Positions 22,485-35,000 of a stretch of 64,000 nt of DNA are shown here, piece by piece. Source of the DNA: Callaeas wilsoni (lineage: Eukaryota; Chordata; Aves; Passeriformes; Callaeidae); assembly GCA_013398955.1 (NCBI GenBank), contig VWPU01006303.1, positions 95,595 to 159,594 on the forward strand, written 5' to 3'. A program made the translations under genes and the position numbers. How positions within the stretch are numbered: the stretch's first letter is position 1; each line of letters opens with the position of its first letter. The notes beneath the pieces are model-generated. The model was not told where the DNA came from. It worked only from the letters and a program-made list of their open reading frames with translations, and ran no database searches.

Positions 22485-25400
22485 TATTTAGAGAATAAGA
22501 GGGAGAGAACAAGGTATGCTTCTTGCTTTCTAGCAATCTTCTTGACAGAAAACTCCTAACATTGACATTGCTTTAAGGGAGAGAACCCATAGGCTCCAGC
22601 ACAACATTTTTCACTGCTGAGGGTTGATTTCTTGTTTTCAAGGACTTGGATAATACCCCCTCTACTTTGACTTCCACCTTCCTGCCAAAGCCCACAGTAG
22701 CATGGGTATGAGCAGCACTTGGGCCTCTCACTAGAGATACCTGGTGTAGCAAAGCTGCTTTACTGCATAAACATGACTTGAGTGTCTGTCTGGGCCTTAA
22801 GCATTTAAATTCAGAAAGGAGACACACACTCCTCTCCTCTGATAGCTGTCCTTCCTATACAGAGAGGAGCAGACTATCTACTTAAATCCTTTCTGGAAAC
22901 TCCAGTTCAAGATTGGTATAGAGAGCTCTGACTAAAGAGCCAAGTCCTTTCCCCACTCTCTCACACCCTTAATACAGGAAGCACTCAAATTCACATTTTC
23001 TAAGGTATTTGTGCTCTCTGTTGAGTGGACTTCAAGCTCCTAAACTGGATGTAGAAAGTGCTGTCTCTGCCTGAGTACCTAATGAGGAGAAATGAGGGCT
23101 GAGCTATGCAAGGAAAATGACAGGCTGAACAACTTTAATAATCATAACTAAAAATATACTGCTTGGGGTCTACTGGTTCTTTCTAAGAGAAGGAGGAAAA
23201 CTGCGTGAGAGAGGAGGAAATGAGGGTGTGGAGGCAAGTCATGGCAAGTGCAGCAAAACTCCCAGTGGCTGGAAAGATTAGTGTATCATTTCCTGCCATG
23301 TGCTGCACAAAGCAAGACAAATTCAACAATGCAAGATGAAAAAAAAAGACTATTATGTAATTTTCCATATCTGAAGCAATTGGAGAGACGTCGGGGAGAT
23401 ATTCTGGACTTAGGATAAGCCACTGCTGGATGTGTTAATGAGCTGGGCTGTAGACTGCAGCAGCAGTGTGGGGTGGTGCCCTTCAGTGGGACAGCAAGGT
23501 GCCCTGTGTGAGGGTGGCAACAGCTTCCACTGCCCAGACTGAGCCTGACTCACACCCCTGTGATGGGACTTTGCCAGGAAACCAAACTCCTCCGTATCAA
23601 TGGGCAGCTCCTGGGGCCAGGCAGACAGGAAAAGTGTCCTGACCCAACAGCCTTGTGAGGGCCCACCAGCAGCCCATGAATTTTAAGAGATCCGTTACAG
23701 CAGGGAACAAAACAACTCACGCTGGTTTGTGTGAGATGGGTACGGATCTTGCCTGGCCTGTGTCGGTGAGACAGGGCTGCTGCTCAGCCACTCTGCAACA
23801 CGAGCCTCAGCATCCCGCAGCTCCTCCAGCTTGGTCAAATCCTCTCCTGCTTAGAGGGTTCTAGAAAGAAATGAGATTTCCTGTTCTGTTGTATCAAGAA
23901 GACACGGACTCCAAATCAGGAAATGTGTTAAAGAAATTCAGCACGGGAAGAACTGTCACTATGCAGCTGCTATCGCAAGCCTACAATTTTGCCTTAAAAG
24001 GTAAATAAAATAAATCCCCTCTAAGAGCTGCTGGTCTCAGGACCGGAGGTGGAAGTTCTCAGATCTAAGCCTGGAATCTGAGTTTGGATTAAATCCAGAT
24101 GTCAGGATCACACCCACTCCCTTGGAAAATTCAGATCTCAATATAGACAGGGGTTTGTGCGTGGGGAGGGGGAATTGTTTTTCTGGCTTGCCCTCTCTGA
24201 CACTGATGGGATGGGAAAAAATTAGGAATATGCACAGCCCTGACTTCAGAAGTGGGCAAAAGGGATTAGATGTTGCTAATTATGGTGTAGTTATAGGCTT
24301 TCATTTGAATAGGCTGCATGCAGAGGGGCTCTGACCCTTGCTTTTCTGCTAAGTATCTACATGCTCTCTTCAAAGCATAAAATTCATGAAAATTCTATGA
24401 AATGAGCTACCTGCAGACAAATGCAAGGGCAGATGAATGCTACAAACCCATGAATCAAGTTCTGTTTCCAGGAATATTGGGGCAAACATGCTTGAGAGAA
24501 GAGGGATGGGAGGGAAGTATTCAAGGTAACTGATACCTGACCCTACGTGGTAAACCAGTAACGTGGAAGAGACCATCTTCACTTTCACCAGCAGCTCTTC
24601 ATAGACATCTGCAGACATCAACTTGATCTTGTGGCAGGAGATTTTTTCCCCGTATCAGTTTCTCTATGGGAAGCACTTTCTGTGGCTTCTCACCCACCTC
24701 CCAAACTGCTGGAATTTAACCTTATTTTCCCTTAACCTTTATTTAGCTAAGAATTTGACAAATCATCAGAACAGAATGGGCTTTAGAAAACTAAAATCAG
24801 CAGAGGCTCTCAGGATAGCTGAGAGTCTTCCCTTCTCTTCCTCTGCCACTGGAACACACGGACCTTTCAAGCAGATTGAACTTCCTCTGCTCAATCCATC
24901 TGGTCTCAGGGAGCAGCTCCAAAGGCTGCTCCAAAACACAGGTACAGCAAGGAACTACCCACCTTCTGACCTAAATTTTGTCAGGGCCAGCTGAATAAAT
25001 TTGTTCTCACACCAGTGCTATCCCCTCTGCTTCAACCCCCTTCCTCCTTTATTACACATTACTCTGCCCTTTCCGTACTCCCAAGCAGCCATTCCTTCTC
25101 CCCTGCCTGCCGCACCTGCTGCCTCTCTCCAGCCTAAGCCTGCTTCTTCCCTCTCAGGATGGGCTCCCTGTTCCCTCCTGGGCTGCCACTGGCTCTGCTG
25201 CAGGCTGTCCTCCTCCTGCAGTGTGGCAAACAGCATTTCTGTGGCACCTCATGCCAGTTTCTCCTGAGCCCTGTGGGATGGCAGTAATACACTGCCACAA
25301 TTAACATCCTTAAACACCGTTTAATTAATCCACTGAAGCCCTAAGAAATTTTAATTAACAGCAGCTTTATTAGTATTTACTTCACCTTCAACACATAAGC

Positions 25401-28147
25401 TCTGGCAGTATTTCCAAAGGGAGGACGCTGGCAGAGCAGTTGACAAGACACCCTTTTCCCGACTTTTCCCTGCTCTGTTGCTCCCAGAGCTCGCAGCCAG
25501 CTCTGTGCACTGGCAAGGACACGTTCCTTCAGCAGCCCTCCAAGATGAGGGTCAAGTTAACGTCGTTCTGTTGCTCTGCGCAATCCCTGTCGTGCACAAG
25601 GTTAAATAAATTCACCAGAATCAAGCTTTAAAAGAAGTGTTACTGCAGTGTTTGATTAACAGCACAGATTGGAGGGGAGCCTGACAGGAACACCCAGAGT
25701 TCTGCTCCATTTGGAGATCTCCATATCGTAGCCAAGGTCGCCGTGTCTCAGCTGCCAGCCTTGAATGATGTTTGTGTAAAAAGCAGATGCTCTTCAGACT
25801 TCACATGCACTTCTGAATACAAACCCACAAGTCTCTGAATTCCAGCAACCAAGCAGACTAATGTACTTCGTCCCTCAGCCCTACAAAATGGCAAGATGCT
25901 GCTGTTCAGATTACCAGGATAAAGAAGGATTATCAGATTTCTGAGGGATCTAGGCTGCTGTGGCAGGTGTCCAGGCAGACGAGCTCTGCAGCCTCTTGCA
26001 GCAGATTTGTGCTCATTTGCACAACACCTTTCTCTGGTGCCTCTTACAACAAAACACACGTTCCCTCTGAGCTAAGTATCATGGACAATTAATAAGAGAA
26101 AAATAGGAGAAGAAAGAAAAATACTCTCAACATATTATAAATCAAGCTTATGGGACTTGATTTCTGTTGCTAAAACTGCAATTAACCCCAGGGGCACAGG
26201 AGCGATCTCTTAGGCCCAGACACATTAACTGTGCTCTAAGGACACTTGTCAGGTGTGCACATGTTAGAATGCTGTGATGTTCCCTCAATTTGTAGAGTAA
26301 CTGATGTGACACAAAGCTTCAGGGTAGGGAGTCAAATATTGATGTTCCAGGGAACAGGGACAGCAGTAATCTGAAACACAGATCAAGTGTCCTTAAACTT
26401 CAAGTACTAATTAACTATTATTTTGCTAAATACTTGAGGCGTGTAACACTAGCCAAAACCCAGTTGTGGGGGGAAAAAAAAATAAATAAATTCTTCATGA
26501 GCAACTGAACTAATAACTCGAAACACTATCCTGGTATTACCAAATGGCCAGGACTCCTACTATCATAACTGCTATAGAGGCTGAGGTCAAATACCACTGC
26601 CCTACTTTAATCATTTATCTACAGAACAAATTAAAACTAGCACTTATCTGGTTTAACAATGCCAATGATGCATTACAGTGACAAATACTGAGTTAAGATC
26701 TGAGCACTGAGACTTCTAAAATAATACCGTCTTAAATTTCTAATAAGCAAGAAGTGAACTGTGCTTAAAACACACCTCCTAAAGCCCTACTAAAACCCAA
26801 ATCCCACGCCCTGCCTTGTAATGCCCCAGCTAACTTTTTCAGGGCTTTGTAAGTAGTACTTGAGGGTAGAACTCTGTCCCATTTCCTGCCTCAGAGCTTA
26901 GTAACACACTGGAGCTGACATCAAATCTGACATTTGACTATGAGGTTTTCGTCCTGACCAACTTACGCAGACCCCAAAGTTTACAAACTGCATGCAGCAC
27001 CCTCAAAGCAAGTCAGTGGTGAATAAAAGATGCTCAGGCAAATACCTTGCTGGTTGTCCCCCTGCCCTCTGACAGAGGAGCTGTCTAAAGATTAATTTGC
27101 AATATCTAAATGCTAACCAACACTATTAGACGTGTTTTTCATAGCCAAACTTGTGCTCAGCAGCCACAGTCCTACACAGGCTTTACATTTCTCTAATCAC
27201 TCTACATGAGCACCTTCTCCTAACTACACAACGGGACTTCATGCAAGGCAAGAGCCAAGTAAGAGTGACCTTTAAGAAAGCTCTCCTCCGAACCCCACAC
27301 CTGTTACAAAACCCACTCCTGCCCCAAAGTGCCCAAGACAGCTCTTGGCTCTCTACACAAATCCTGTCTTCCGTGAAATTGTTTCACAAGATGAGGGAAA
27401 AAAATGCGTTGTCATTTTTCCTTCTCCATTCTTTCCACACTTGAGCAGTCAGTGCTTACAGGAAGTAGCACTACTGTGGTTTGAATGGCCACACACATAC
27501 AGAGAACTCCTCTTACCATTGCCCCCCACCAAATACTCTTTTAAGCAAACAAGCTTTAATGTCCATTGCAAGACATGTCCCGAGGACGAAGTGTTCGATT
27601 TTACTTGTTGGTGTTGTTCTTTCCTTCAAAACCTGGCAAAAATGCAATGGTGAAAGTCTGAGCATCACCGACAGAGAAGCTGTTAGATTCATACCAGCTG
27701 CAGGAAAAGTCAGACGAGCTCAGGATCCTACCACCACCACCTGAGCCTCCGGGCACGGGCTCTGCAGGGAGTCAGAAGTGCATTTAGGAAGAAGACACCG
27801 AGACGCGTCCGAGCAGGGCTGGATTTCCCCCACGCAGCTGACTCAGAGCTCGCCTTTTCCCACGAACAGGCGCGCTCGGGTGACCCGCAAATCTCCCGTC
27901 CTAAGAGCAAGGGGCTCCAAACCTTCTGGGAAACAAGCACTGCAAAGCCCGGGTTCAGGGGAAACCCAGAGCAGCACTTCCCGTGCCCACACAGCCCCAG
28001 CTCAGGGCCGGCTGCCCCCCATCCCCTCACAGACCCCCGGCAGCTCCCCAAGCCCCCTCCGTGCCCTCACGGCGCTGCGGGAGCGGCTCAGCCTCCCCCA
28101 CATCCTCACAGCGCCTCTATTCCCCCATGGCGTCCACACCCACTCCA
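22485..28147. other. Intergenic, upstream of ALAS1
   Basis: No firm gene. Minus-strand stretches at about 24,540-24,618 (open, ends at TCAG|GTATCA) and 25,748-25,890 (pyrimidine-rich acceptor, open to a TGA) look exon-like but were not recognised. Distal ALAS1 enhancers could lie here. I did not find a clear nuclear-receptor direct repeat by eye. Confidence 0.4.
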
Positions 28148-28690
28148 GCCCCTCACGACCCCCGGGAGTCGCTCCCTGTCCTCAGGCCGCCTCCCGCCCC
28201 TCCCGACCCCCGGGAGTCGCTCCCTGTCCTCAGGCCGCCTCCCGCCCCTCCCGACCCCCGGGAGTCGCTCCCTGTCCTCAGGCCGCCTCCCGCCCCTCCC
28301 GACCCCCGGGAGTCGCTCCCTGTCCTCAGGCCGCCTCCCGCCCCTCCCGACCCCCGGGAGTCGCTCCCTGTCCTCAGGCCGCCTCCCGCCCCTCCCGACC
28401 CCCGGGAGTCGCTCCCTGTCCTCAGGCCGCCTCCCGCCCCTCCCGACCCCCGGGAGTCGCTCCCTGTCCTCAGGCCGCCTCCCGCCCCTCCCGACCCCCG
28501 GGAGTCGCTCCCTGTCCTCAGGCCGCCTCCCGCCCCTCCCGACCCCCGGGAGTCGCTCCCTGTCCTCAGGCCGCCTCCAGCCTCTCACGACCCCTGGAGG
28601 TCTCTCCATACCCTCAGGCTGCCTCCAGCCTCTCACAACCCCCGGAGGCCTCTCCATACCCTCAGGATGCCTCCAGCCCCTCACACCACC
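28148..28690. repeat. 48-bp GC-rich minisatellite upstream of ALAS1
   Basis: Nine head-to-tail 48-bp units (28148-28579; units 2-9 look identical), followed by two diverged units and a partial one. An older copy-like stretch lies near 28,024-28,075. Each unit has a GC box core (CCCGCCCC on plus), a CCCGGG and several CpGs. On the minus strand each of the eight junctions between standard units contains GGGGGTCGGGAGGGGCGGG, which fits the four-tract G-quadruplex pattern. Because 48 is a multiple of three, long open frames run through it on both strands. These are artefacts of the period, not genes. Confidence 0.95.
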
Positions 28691-28735
28691 CCACAACAGC
28701 TCAGAGCCGCCGGGCGCCGCCCCCGCTCCCTCCCC

Positions 28736-28765
28736 GCGCCTGCGCAGCCCCACCGCGCCTGCGCC
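28736..28765 (+). promoter_or_regulatory. Paired NRF-1-like sites, ALAS1 promoter
   Basis: Two GCGCCTGCGC motifs, at 28736-28746 and 28755-28765, just upstream of the TATA box. Each differs slightly from the NRF-1 consensus (YGCGCAYGCGCR, either strand). Paired NRF-1 sites are established in the mammalian ALAS1 promoter, where they tie haem synthesis to mitochondrial biogenesis. The same spacing logic is inferred here. Confidence 0.6.
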
Positions 28766-28778
28766 GCGCCCCCGGGAC

Positions 28779-28785
28779 TATAAAG
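28779..28785 (+). promoter_or_regulatory. ALAS1 TATA box
   Basis: TATAAAG, about 90 bp before the ATG. This predicts a start site near 28,810 and a short 5' UTR in the same exon as the start codon. Confidence 0.8.
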
Positions 28786-28873
28786 GCGGCAGTGCGGGAG
28801 CACATCCCGGTCTCGCGTCCCCGTCGCCGGTGTCGCTTTGCCGTCACCTCCGGTGTCCCGTCCGGCAGCGAGG

Positions 28874-29072
28874 ATGGAGGCGGTGGTGCGGCGCTGCCCG
28901 TTCCTGGCCCGTGTGTCCCAGGCGTTCCTGCAGAAGGCCGGCCCCTCGCTGCTGCTGTATGCCCAGCACTGCCCGCGCATGATGGAGGCGGCCCCGCCGG
29001 CCGCCCGCGCCCTCACCACGTCCGCCGCCCGCGGGCAGCAGGCGGAGGAGGAGACCCCCGCGGGCCGCCGCG
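28874..29072 (+). CDS. ALAS1: ALAS1 exon 1
   Basis: Residues 1-66: mitochondrial presequence with the first two CP haem-regulatory motifs. Very GC-rich. The donor is CGCG|GTGAGT, phase 1. The coding start shares an exon with the TATA-driven 5' UTR, unlike mammals, where exon 1 is non-coding. Confidence 0.97.
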
Positions 29073-32000
29073 GTGAGTACGGCCGGGGGAGCGAGCCGAG
29101 GGTCACACGCGGGCCCCCTGAAGGGGAAAAAAAAAACCACAGACATTGGATGTCACGGGAGGAAACTTCTGGAATAGGCAGCGCTGAGGCAGGGGTTGCT
29201 TAATCCTTGAAATGTCCTCGGTAACGAAATTTGTTTCCGTGGTATGAATCAGGGACCGGCCCGCTGGGGAGCCCAGCGGCGAGCCCCGGGTGGGGATCCG
29301 GGATCCTGGATCTCGGAGCGGTGTTTCTCGTGGTTCAGTGGCCCTTCACACCACCCGGGAACATTCCTTGGGGAATTCTTCCCCAGGCACTCAGGGGAGG
29401 GAGCTGAGGCTTGCAGCAGAGGAAGCCGCATGGCTGAAAAATCTGAACTCTTCGAAAGAAGATCACAGAATCACAGTTAGGTTAGAAAAGACCTCTGAAG
29501 TCGAGTCCAGCCTATGACTGAACACCACCATGTCAACTAGACCATGGCACTTAGTGCCACATCTAGTCTTTCCTTGAATCTTTTCCTAACATATTCCCAT
29601 TGGGAGTGAAAGAGAGATATTTTTACTCCTCAGAGGGTACAGTGCTAGATCTAGCATCTTAAATCAGATATCCCTTGGGTGTTACTGGGATTTTGTGCTT
29701 GTGTAAATAAAATGTGAGTGCTCAGTTAGTCTGAATGGGTCCTGCCAAATTAATTGCAAAAGTCATGAATCAAAGAACTGAAGTCAGTGTATTAAAATGA
29801 CGACACTGAAGTGTTTTCCCTTCTCTGCCCCCATCTCAGATGCCAAAAATGTCAAAGAGGTGGCCCAGCAGAATGCAGATGGAACCCAGCCTCCTGCTGG
29901 CCACCCACCTGCCAGCGCTAGCCAGAGTACGGCTACTAAATGCCCGTTCCTGGCAGCTCAGATGAATCACAAGAACAGCAACGTTTTCTGCAAAGCCAGC
30001 CTGGAGCTCCAGGAGGATGTGCAGGAAATGCAGGCGGACAGGAAAGGTATGTTCTCCGTGCGCTGAAGCAGTGATTCCTCCTGAGAGCTTCTGGTGCCTG
30101 ACTTGGCTCCGGAGCGTGCCAGGTCTGACAGGCACCATTGAAATGATGCAGTTGGGATTATGGGAGACTGCAGGGAAAAGCTGCTGGAGAATGTAGGTGT
30201 TAATGACATACCTGTGACGTTGTGCAGGGTTTCCCTGGGTGATTTTGATGTGGGAATACCGTGAGCTGTATTTTGATGTGCTGGCTGGCTCTAGACGTGT
30301 GAGTCAAGCTGTTACACTCGCACCCAAGCAGATGCTTGGATCTGAAGAGAGCTTTGCCAGGGTGCTGGTTTAGACAAAGGTTTTATATCCAAAGATGAAG
30401 GAAAGTGTCAAGACACCAGCCAAGCACAAATCCAAGCTTGACAGCAGGCAAATGGTTTTGGGGTGGGTTTTTTGTGTTTATGGAACTAAAGGGTGTTGGC
30501 TGGCTTGCAGTGGTAGTGCAGAAGGGCTGTTCTTCAAAGGAAGGAATGTTTCAGCAGTATCAGTAAAGCCTTCCTGCCTGTCTCAGGAGGCTTATTTTAC
30601 TTTTCTGTAAACCTGTACTAACAGAACAAAAAGGAAGCCGCTGACTGGAACTCTGCCTTCTGTTAGGTGTGTACCAGTCCTTTCAGATAAATGCTGTAGT
30701 TGTACAGTGTGGTTCTCTGAGTCATGATGAACCAAATATGTTGTAAGGAAATTGCCTCTTGTATTGTGATTGGTTAGCAAGGCTAATCCTTCCGTCTCGT
30801 CCAATGCAAATTTGCAAGCAAATAAAATAGTTAATCCTAGCAGGATCAACATGGGGTTTTGAGCATGTCCTTCCTAAAGATTAAAGTGTTTGTTTTACTT
30901 AAAATTTGCTTTGCTGAATTCAACTTACTTCACCTTGTTTGAAGCCAAACAAACTCACTGAAATTTATTACAATGTCTGCAGGTACAGAATTTGCCAAAA
31001 TACCAACTACTTCCACAGTGAGAAATATTGAGACTGCAGGAGAAGAGCAGAGTGGCTTGCTCAAGAAGTTTAAGGATATTATGCTGAAGCAAAGACCAGA
31101 AAGCGTCTCTCATCTGCTTCAGGATAACTTGCCAAAATGTAAGAATGTCTGGCAAAACCCCCACAGGCCTGGTCTGCTGTGATTGTTTCCTGTGTGCTGA
31201 AGTCTCTGTCTCCTTTCAGCTGTATCCACCTTCCAGTATGATCAGTTCTTTGAGAAGAAGATAGATGAGAAGAAGAAGGATCACACCTACCGAGTGTTCA
31301 AGACTGTGAACCGAAAGGCGCAGATCTTCCCCATGGCAGACGACTACACTGATTCCCTGATCACCAAAAAAGAGGTGTCTGTCTGGTGCAGCAATGATTA
31401 CCTGGGCATGAGCCGGCACCCTCGTGTCTGTGGAGCAGTGATGTGAGTAGTGCTATGGCCTTAAGAGGCATTTTCAAGCTGTATTTTGTGGGAAAGCATC
31501 TGAAGAATTGATTTCTGTGCTGTGGTACATAAGTTGCTTCTGATGTGCTTCTTGGTGTGCAGTTAAGATTACACTCGTTTCTTGAGCTGGAGTGGGTCAC
31601 TTAGTGTTTAGCTCCAGGGCTGCACTGTGTGCACTGGTCACTGATTGTGCTCCTTGGATCTTCCTTAGAAGCCCCCAAATGTTACCAGACAAACTTGGTC
31701 ACTGATTTGACCTCACTGGACTTCTGAGTGCGCAGGTTGCTCAAAGACCCAACAGCTGCTCTTTGCTGCCAGTTCTTTTTTAGAACAGTCCTGACTATGT
31801 ACCAGAATGTTTTCAGCAATGATCCTTTATTCTTCTGTCTGTCACACAGCAGTGCTAATGCCTCTGTTGGGCCCTCTTTAGGGAAACACTGAAACAACAT
31901 GGTGCTGGAGCAGGAGGCACAAGAAACATATCAGGAACAAGTAAATTTCATGTTGACTTGGAAAAAGAACTAGCTGATCTTCATGGAAAAGATGCAGCAC

Positions 32001-35000
32001 TGTTGTTCTCGTCTTGCTTTGTAGCCAATGACTCCACTCTCTTCACTCTAGCTAAAATGCTGCCAGGTAAGATCTCAAACTGCACCTCTCTTGCCACAAA
32101 AACACAGCCTTGCCCCAAGCTGTTGGGAATATATTTTGCAAATAGCTGTCTGAAGTGAGGATTCACCCTAATCCATCAGCAGAGTATGGTTAGGTGCTTT
32201 TAATACCACATTCAAGTCATGATCAGCACAAATCACAGTATCAGGCTACTGAGATTGAGCTCTATGAGCTGGGAACTGCTGAAGGTATTAGACAAGCAGA
32301 GAGTCTTCTGTTCTTGCATTTAAACTCTAGATGAAAATGAGACAGTGGGAATTTAATGTCCTCCCACTAGAGGGGGTGAACTTCTCTCTTGCTTCAGAAG
32401 TTAGGAGGGTTAGATAACTGTTTTCTCAAGCTCTCATTTGTGTTAGTTTGAGCACCTAAAATAAACCTTAAATATTATTCTTGCTTCATTATCTGTAACT
32501 TACTCTTTTGAGCAAGAGCATTACTTTCAAGAACAAGCTACCCTTGTTTCCTGACCTCTTCACATCCATAATGCAACACTAGGAATCAGTTAATGCTTTC
32601 TATACTTAAAATGTAACTGGGCTGTTTCCTCAGGCTGTGAGATCTACTCTGATTCTGGAAACCATGCCTCCATGATCCAGGGGATTCGTAACAGCAGGGT
32701 GCCAAAACATATATTTCGCCATAATGATGTCAACCACCTTCGAGAACTATTGAAAAAGTCTGATCCGTCTACCCCTAAAATTGTTGCATTTGAAACTGTT
32801 CACTCAATGGATGGTAAGTTGACATCAAAACCTCATCTTTGCTCCTAGTGGAGTTAGTCCTCAAATCATCTGTTTTGGGTCTCAAAGTGTACAGTGCTAT
32901 AGGGCTTGTCTAGGGGTACTTCTGGGGCTTATCCAGTCATACAAAAAATCCTAAACTGCCAGTCGTTGCTTTGGTTCCTAGGTGCTGTTTGTCCTCTGGA
33001 AGAGCTGTGTGATGTGGCCCATGAGCACGGGGCCATCACCTTTGTGGATGAAGTGCACGCTGTGGGGCTGTATGGAGCTCGAGGAGGTGGGATAGGAGAC
33101 CGGGATGGGATCATGCACAAGATGGACATCATCTCTGGAACGCTTGGTATGCACAGCCTGGCACTTCTGCGGGAGCTGAGGCAGCAAAGCTGCTGAGCAG
33201 CCAAATTAAGTGGGTTAGCTCAAAATCAGTCTAGTCAAATGAACTTGTTAAGGGCTGCTGGGGCCTAGGATTTTTCAAAAAGCTTGAGGGATTTAAGTGT
33301 GCTCCACAGTTTGAAAAGCTTCTGTTAAGCTACTTAGGCTGCCTTACAAATAGTTAAGGTAGCTTTGTTTGGGGTTTTTCTTGAAGCAAGCTAGCAAAAG
33401 GTCCTCCAGTGGCATGTTATACAACTCAAGAAGAAATTCAGGTGAGAATGCTAGTAGAGCAGTTCTCTATATTTAGTAGTACTTAGTTCCTTTATGTGAA
33501 ATGGAGTGCTCCTAATCTAGAAACCTGAGATGGGGAGTTATGTAAAGAGATTTGGCAAGTACTGAAGCAACTGCTATTATCTGAGTAGAATGCAGGCTCA
33601 GGAATCTAAGTTTACTGCTGAAAATTGAAAGATTGTTTAAGCAGCTTTCAAAATATAAATAAAATGTACTAGGAAAGTTCATGCCTTTGGAACTTAGTCT
33701 TGGGTTACAGCCTGATAGGAACAGAAGCATTCACCGGACACCCTAGTTCTGTCTGTGGCTGTGTTCTGCACTCTGAACATTTGGAAAGGAGGGCTGGTAT
33801 CAACTGCACAATCACAGTGACAGCCTTCTGTGCTCCTTAGGAGCATGGGCTATTTCTAGCATCTCTGAAACAGATTATTTTAAATCTGCTGAGAGACTTA
33901 GTGTTGATTGCTTGGGGTCACTATTGAAGTCCCTGCTTGATGATTTGGCTTGTAAGGTCTTCCCCAAAATCACATTTTGAGTATTTGAGAGAGGCATGAA
34001 CTGTCCTTACTGTGCAGTAACTAGATCCATGTTATCAAGATTGGCTTAAAAACAAAACTGTACCATGTGCTGAGTAAATACAGGATTACCGGGGGGGGGC
34101 TGGAACATGCCATTACTACCTTAAGTGTGTGGTCATAATAACCCAGTCCTCCAAGTGAAAAGCTCCAATACTTCAAGCCATTCCAATAGGTGGAAAGAAT
34201 TAAGTCCGGTTACCTTTTTCTTTTCCTTCAGGGAAAGCATTTGGCTGTGTAGGAGGCTACATCTCCAGCACCAGTTCTCTGATAGACACGGTTCGTTCGT
34301 ACGCTGCCGGCTTTATTTTCACCACGTCCCTGCCCCCCATGCTGCTGGCGGGGGCCCTGGAGTCCGTGCGGACGCTGAAGAGCGCGGAGGGGCAGGTGCT
34401 GAGGCGCCAGCACCAGCGCAACGTCAAGCTCATGAGGCAGATGCTGATGGATGCGGGGCTGCCCGTGGTGCACTGCCCCAGCCACATCATTCCCATAAGG
34501 GTGAGGACTTAGGGTGCTGTTAACACAGGGCTGTGGTCCCCATTTTACTGTCCGTGAGCACGTTACACCATCAGGTATTAGTTACTACTTTCACAAAATT
34601 CAAACTCATCCTGTTCAGCGGTGATGTTCCAGGAGTCTGGCTTAAGCTTAAGCCTGGTATAAATATAAAATAGAGGGAGAAAGTATATGAAACCCACAGT
34701 CTAACAGTATACAGAAAATAAGGAAACTGCTAACAAGCTGGTAAAAAGATTTGGGGTATGAACAGTTAGCTGCCTAGGCTGCAGTGGTGTTCTTATGCCC
34801 AGAGTGCTCTGCAAGACAGTCTTTTAACCTTTCTTTGTGACATACATGTTACTTACCATCCCTATTGGATTCTTATGGCTTGCTGAGTTGGACTGACAGT
34901 TTTATGAGCTCTCATCTTTTGGTTGATCTTGTAACTTAAGTTTTTGAACTTCAGGTTGCAGATGCTGCAAAAAATACAGAAATTTGTGACAAGCTGATGA

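Noticed and set aside
28106..28753. 215-codon minus-strand open frame with arginine-glycine repeats
   Set aside because: Same minisatellite on the other strand; no start context or splice support.
27778..29076. 432-codon plus-strand open frame with proline-rich 16-residue repeats
   Set aside because: It is the 48-bp minisatellite read in one frame. The period is a multiple of three, so several frames on both strands stay open, and it runs out of frame into ALAS1 exon 1.
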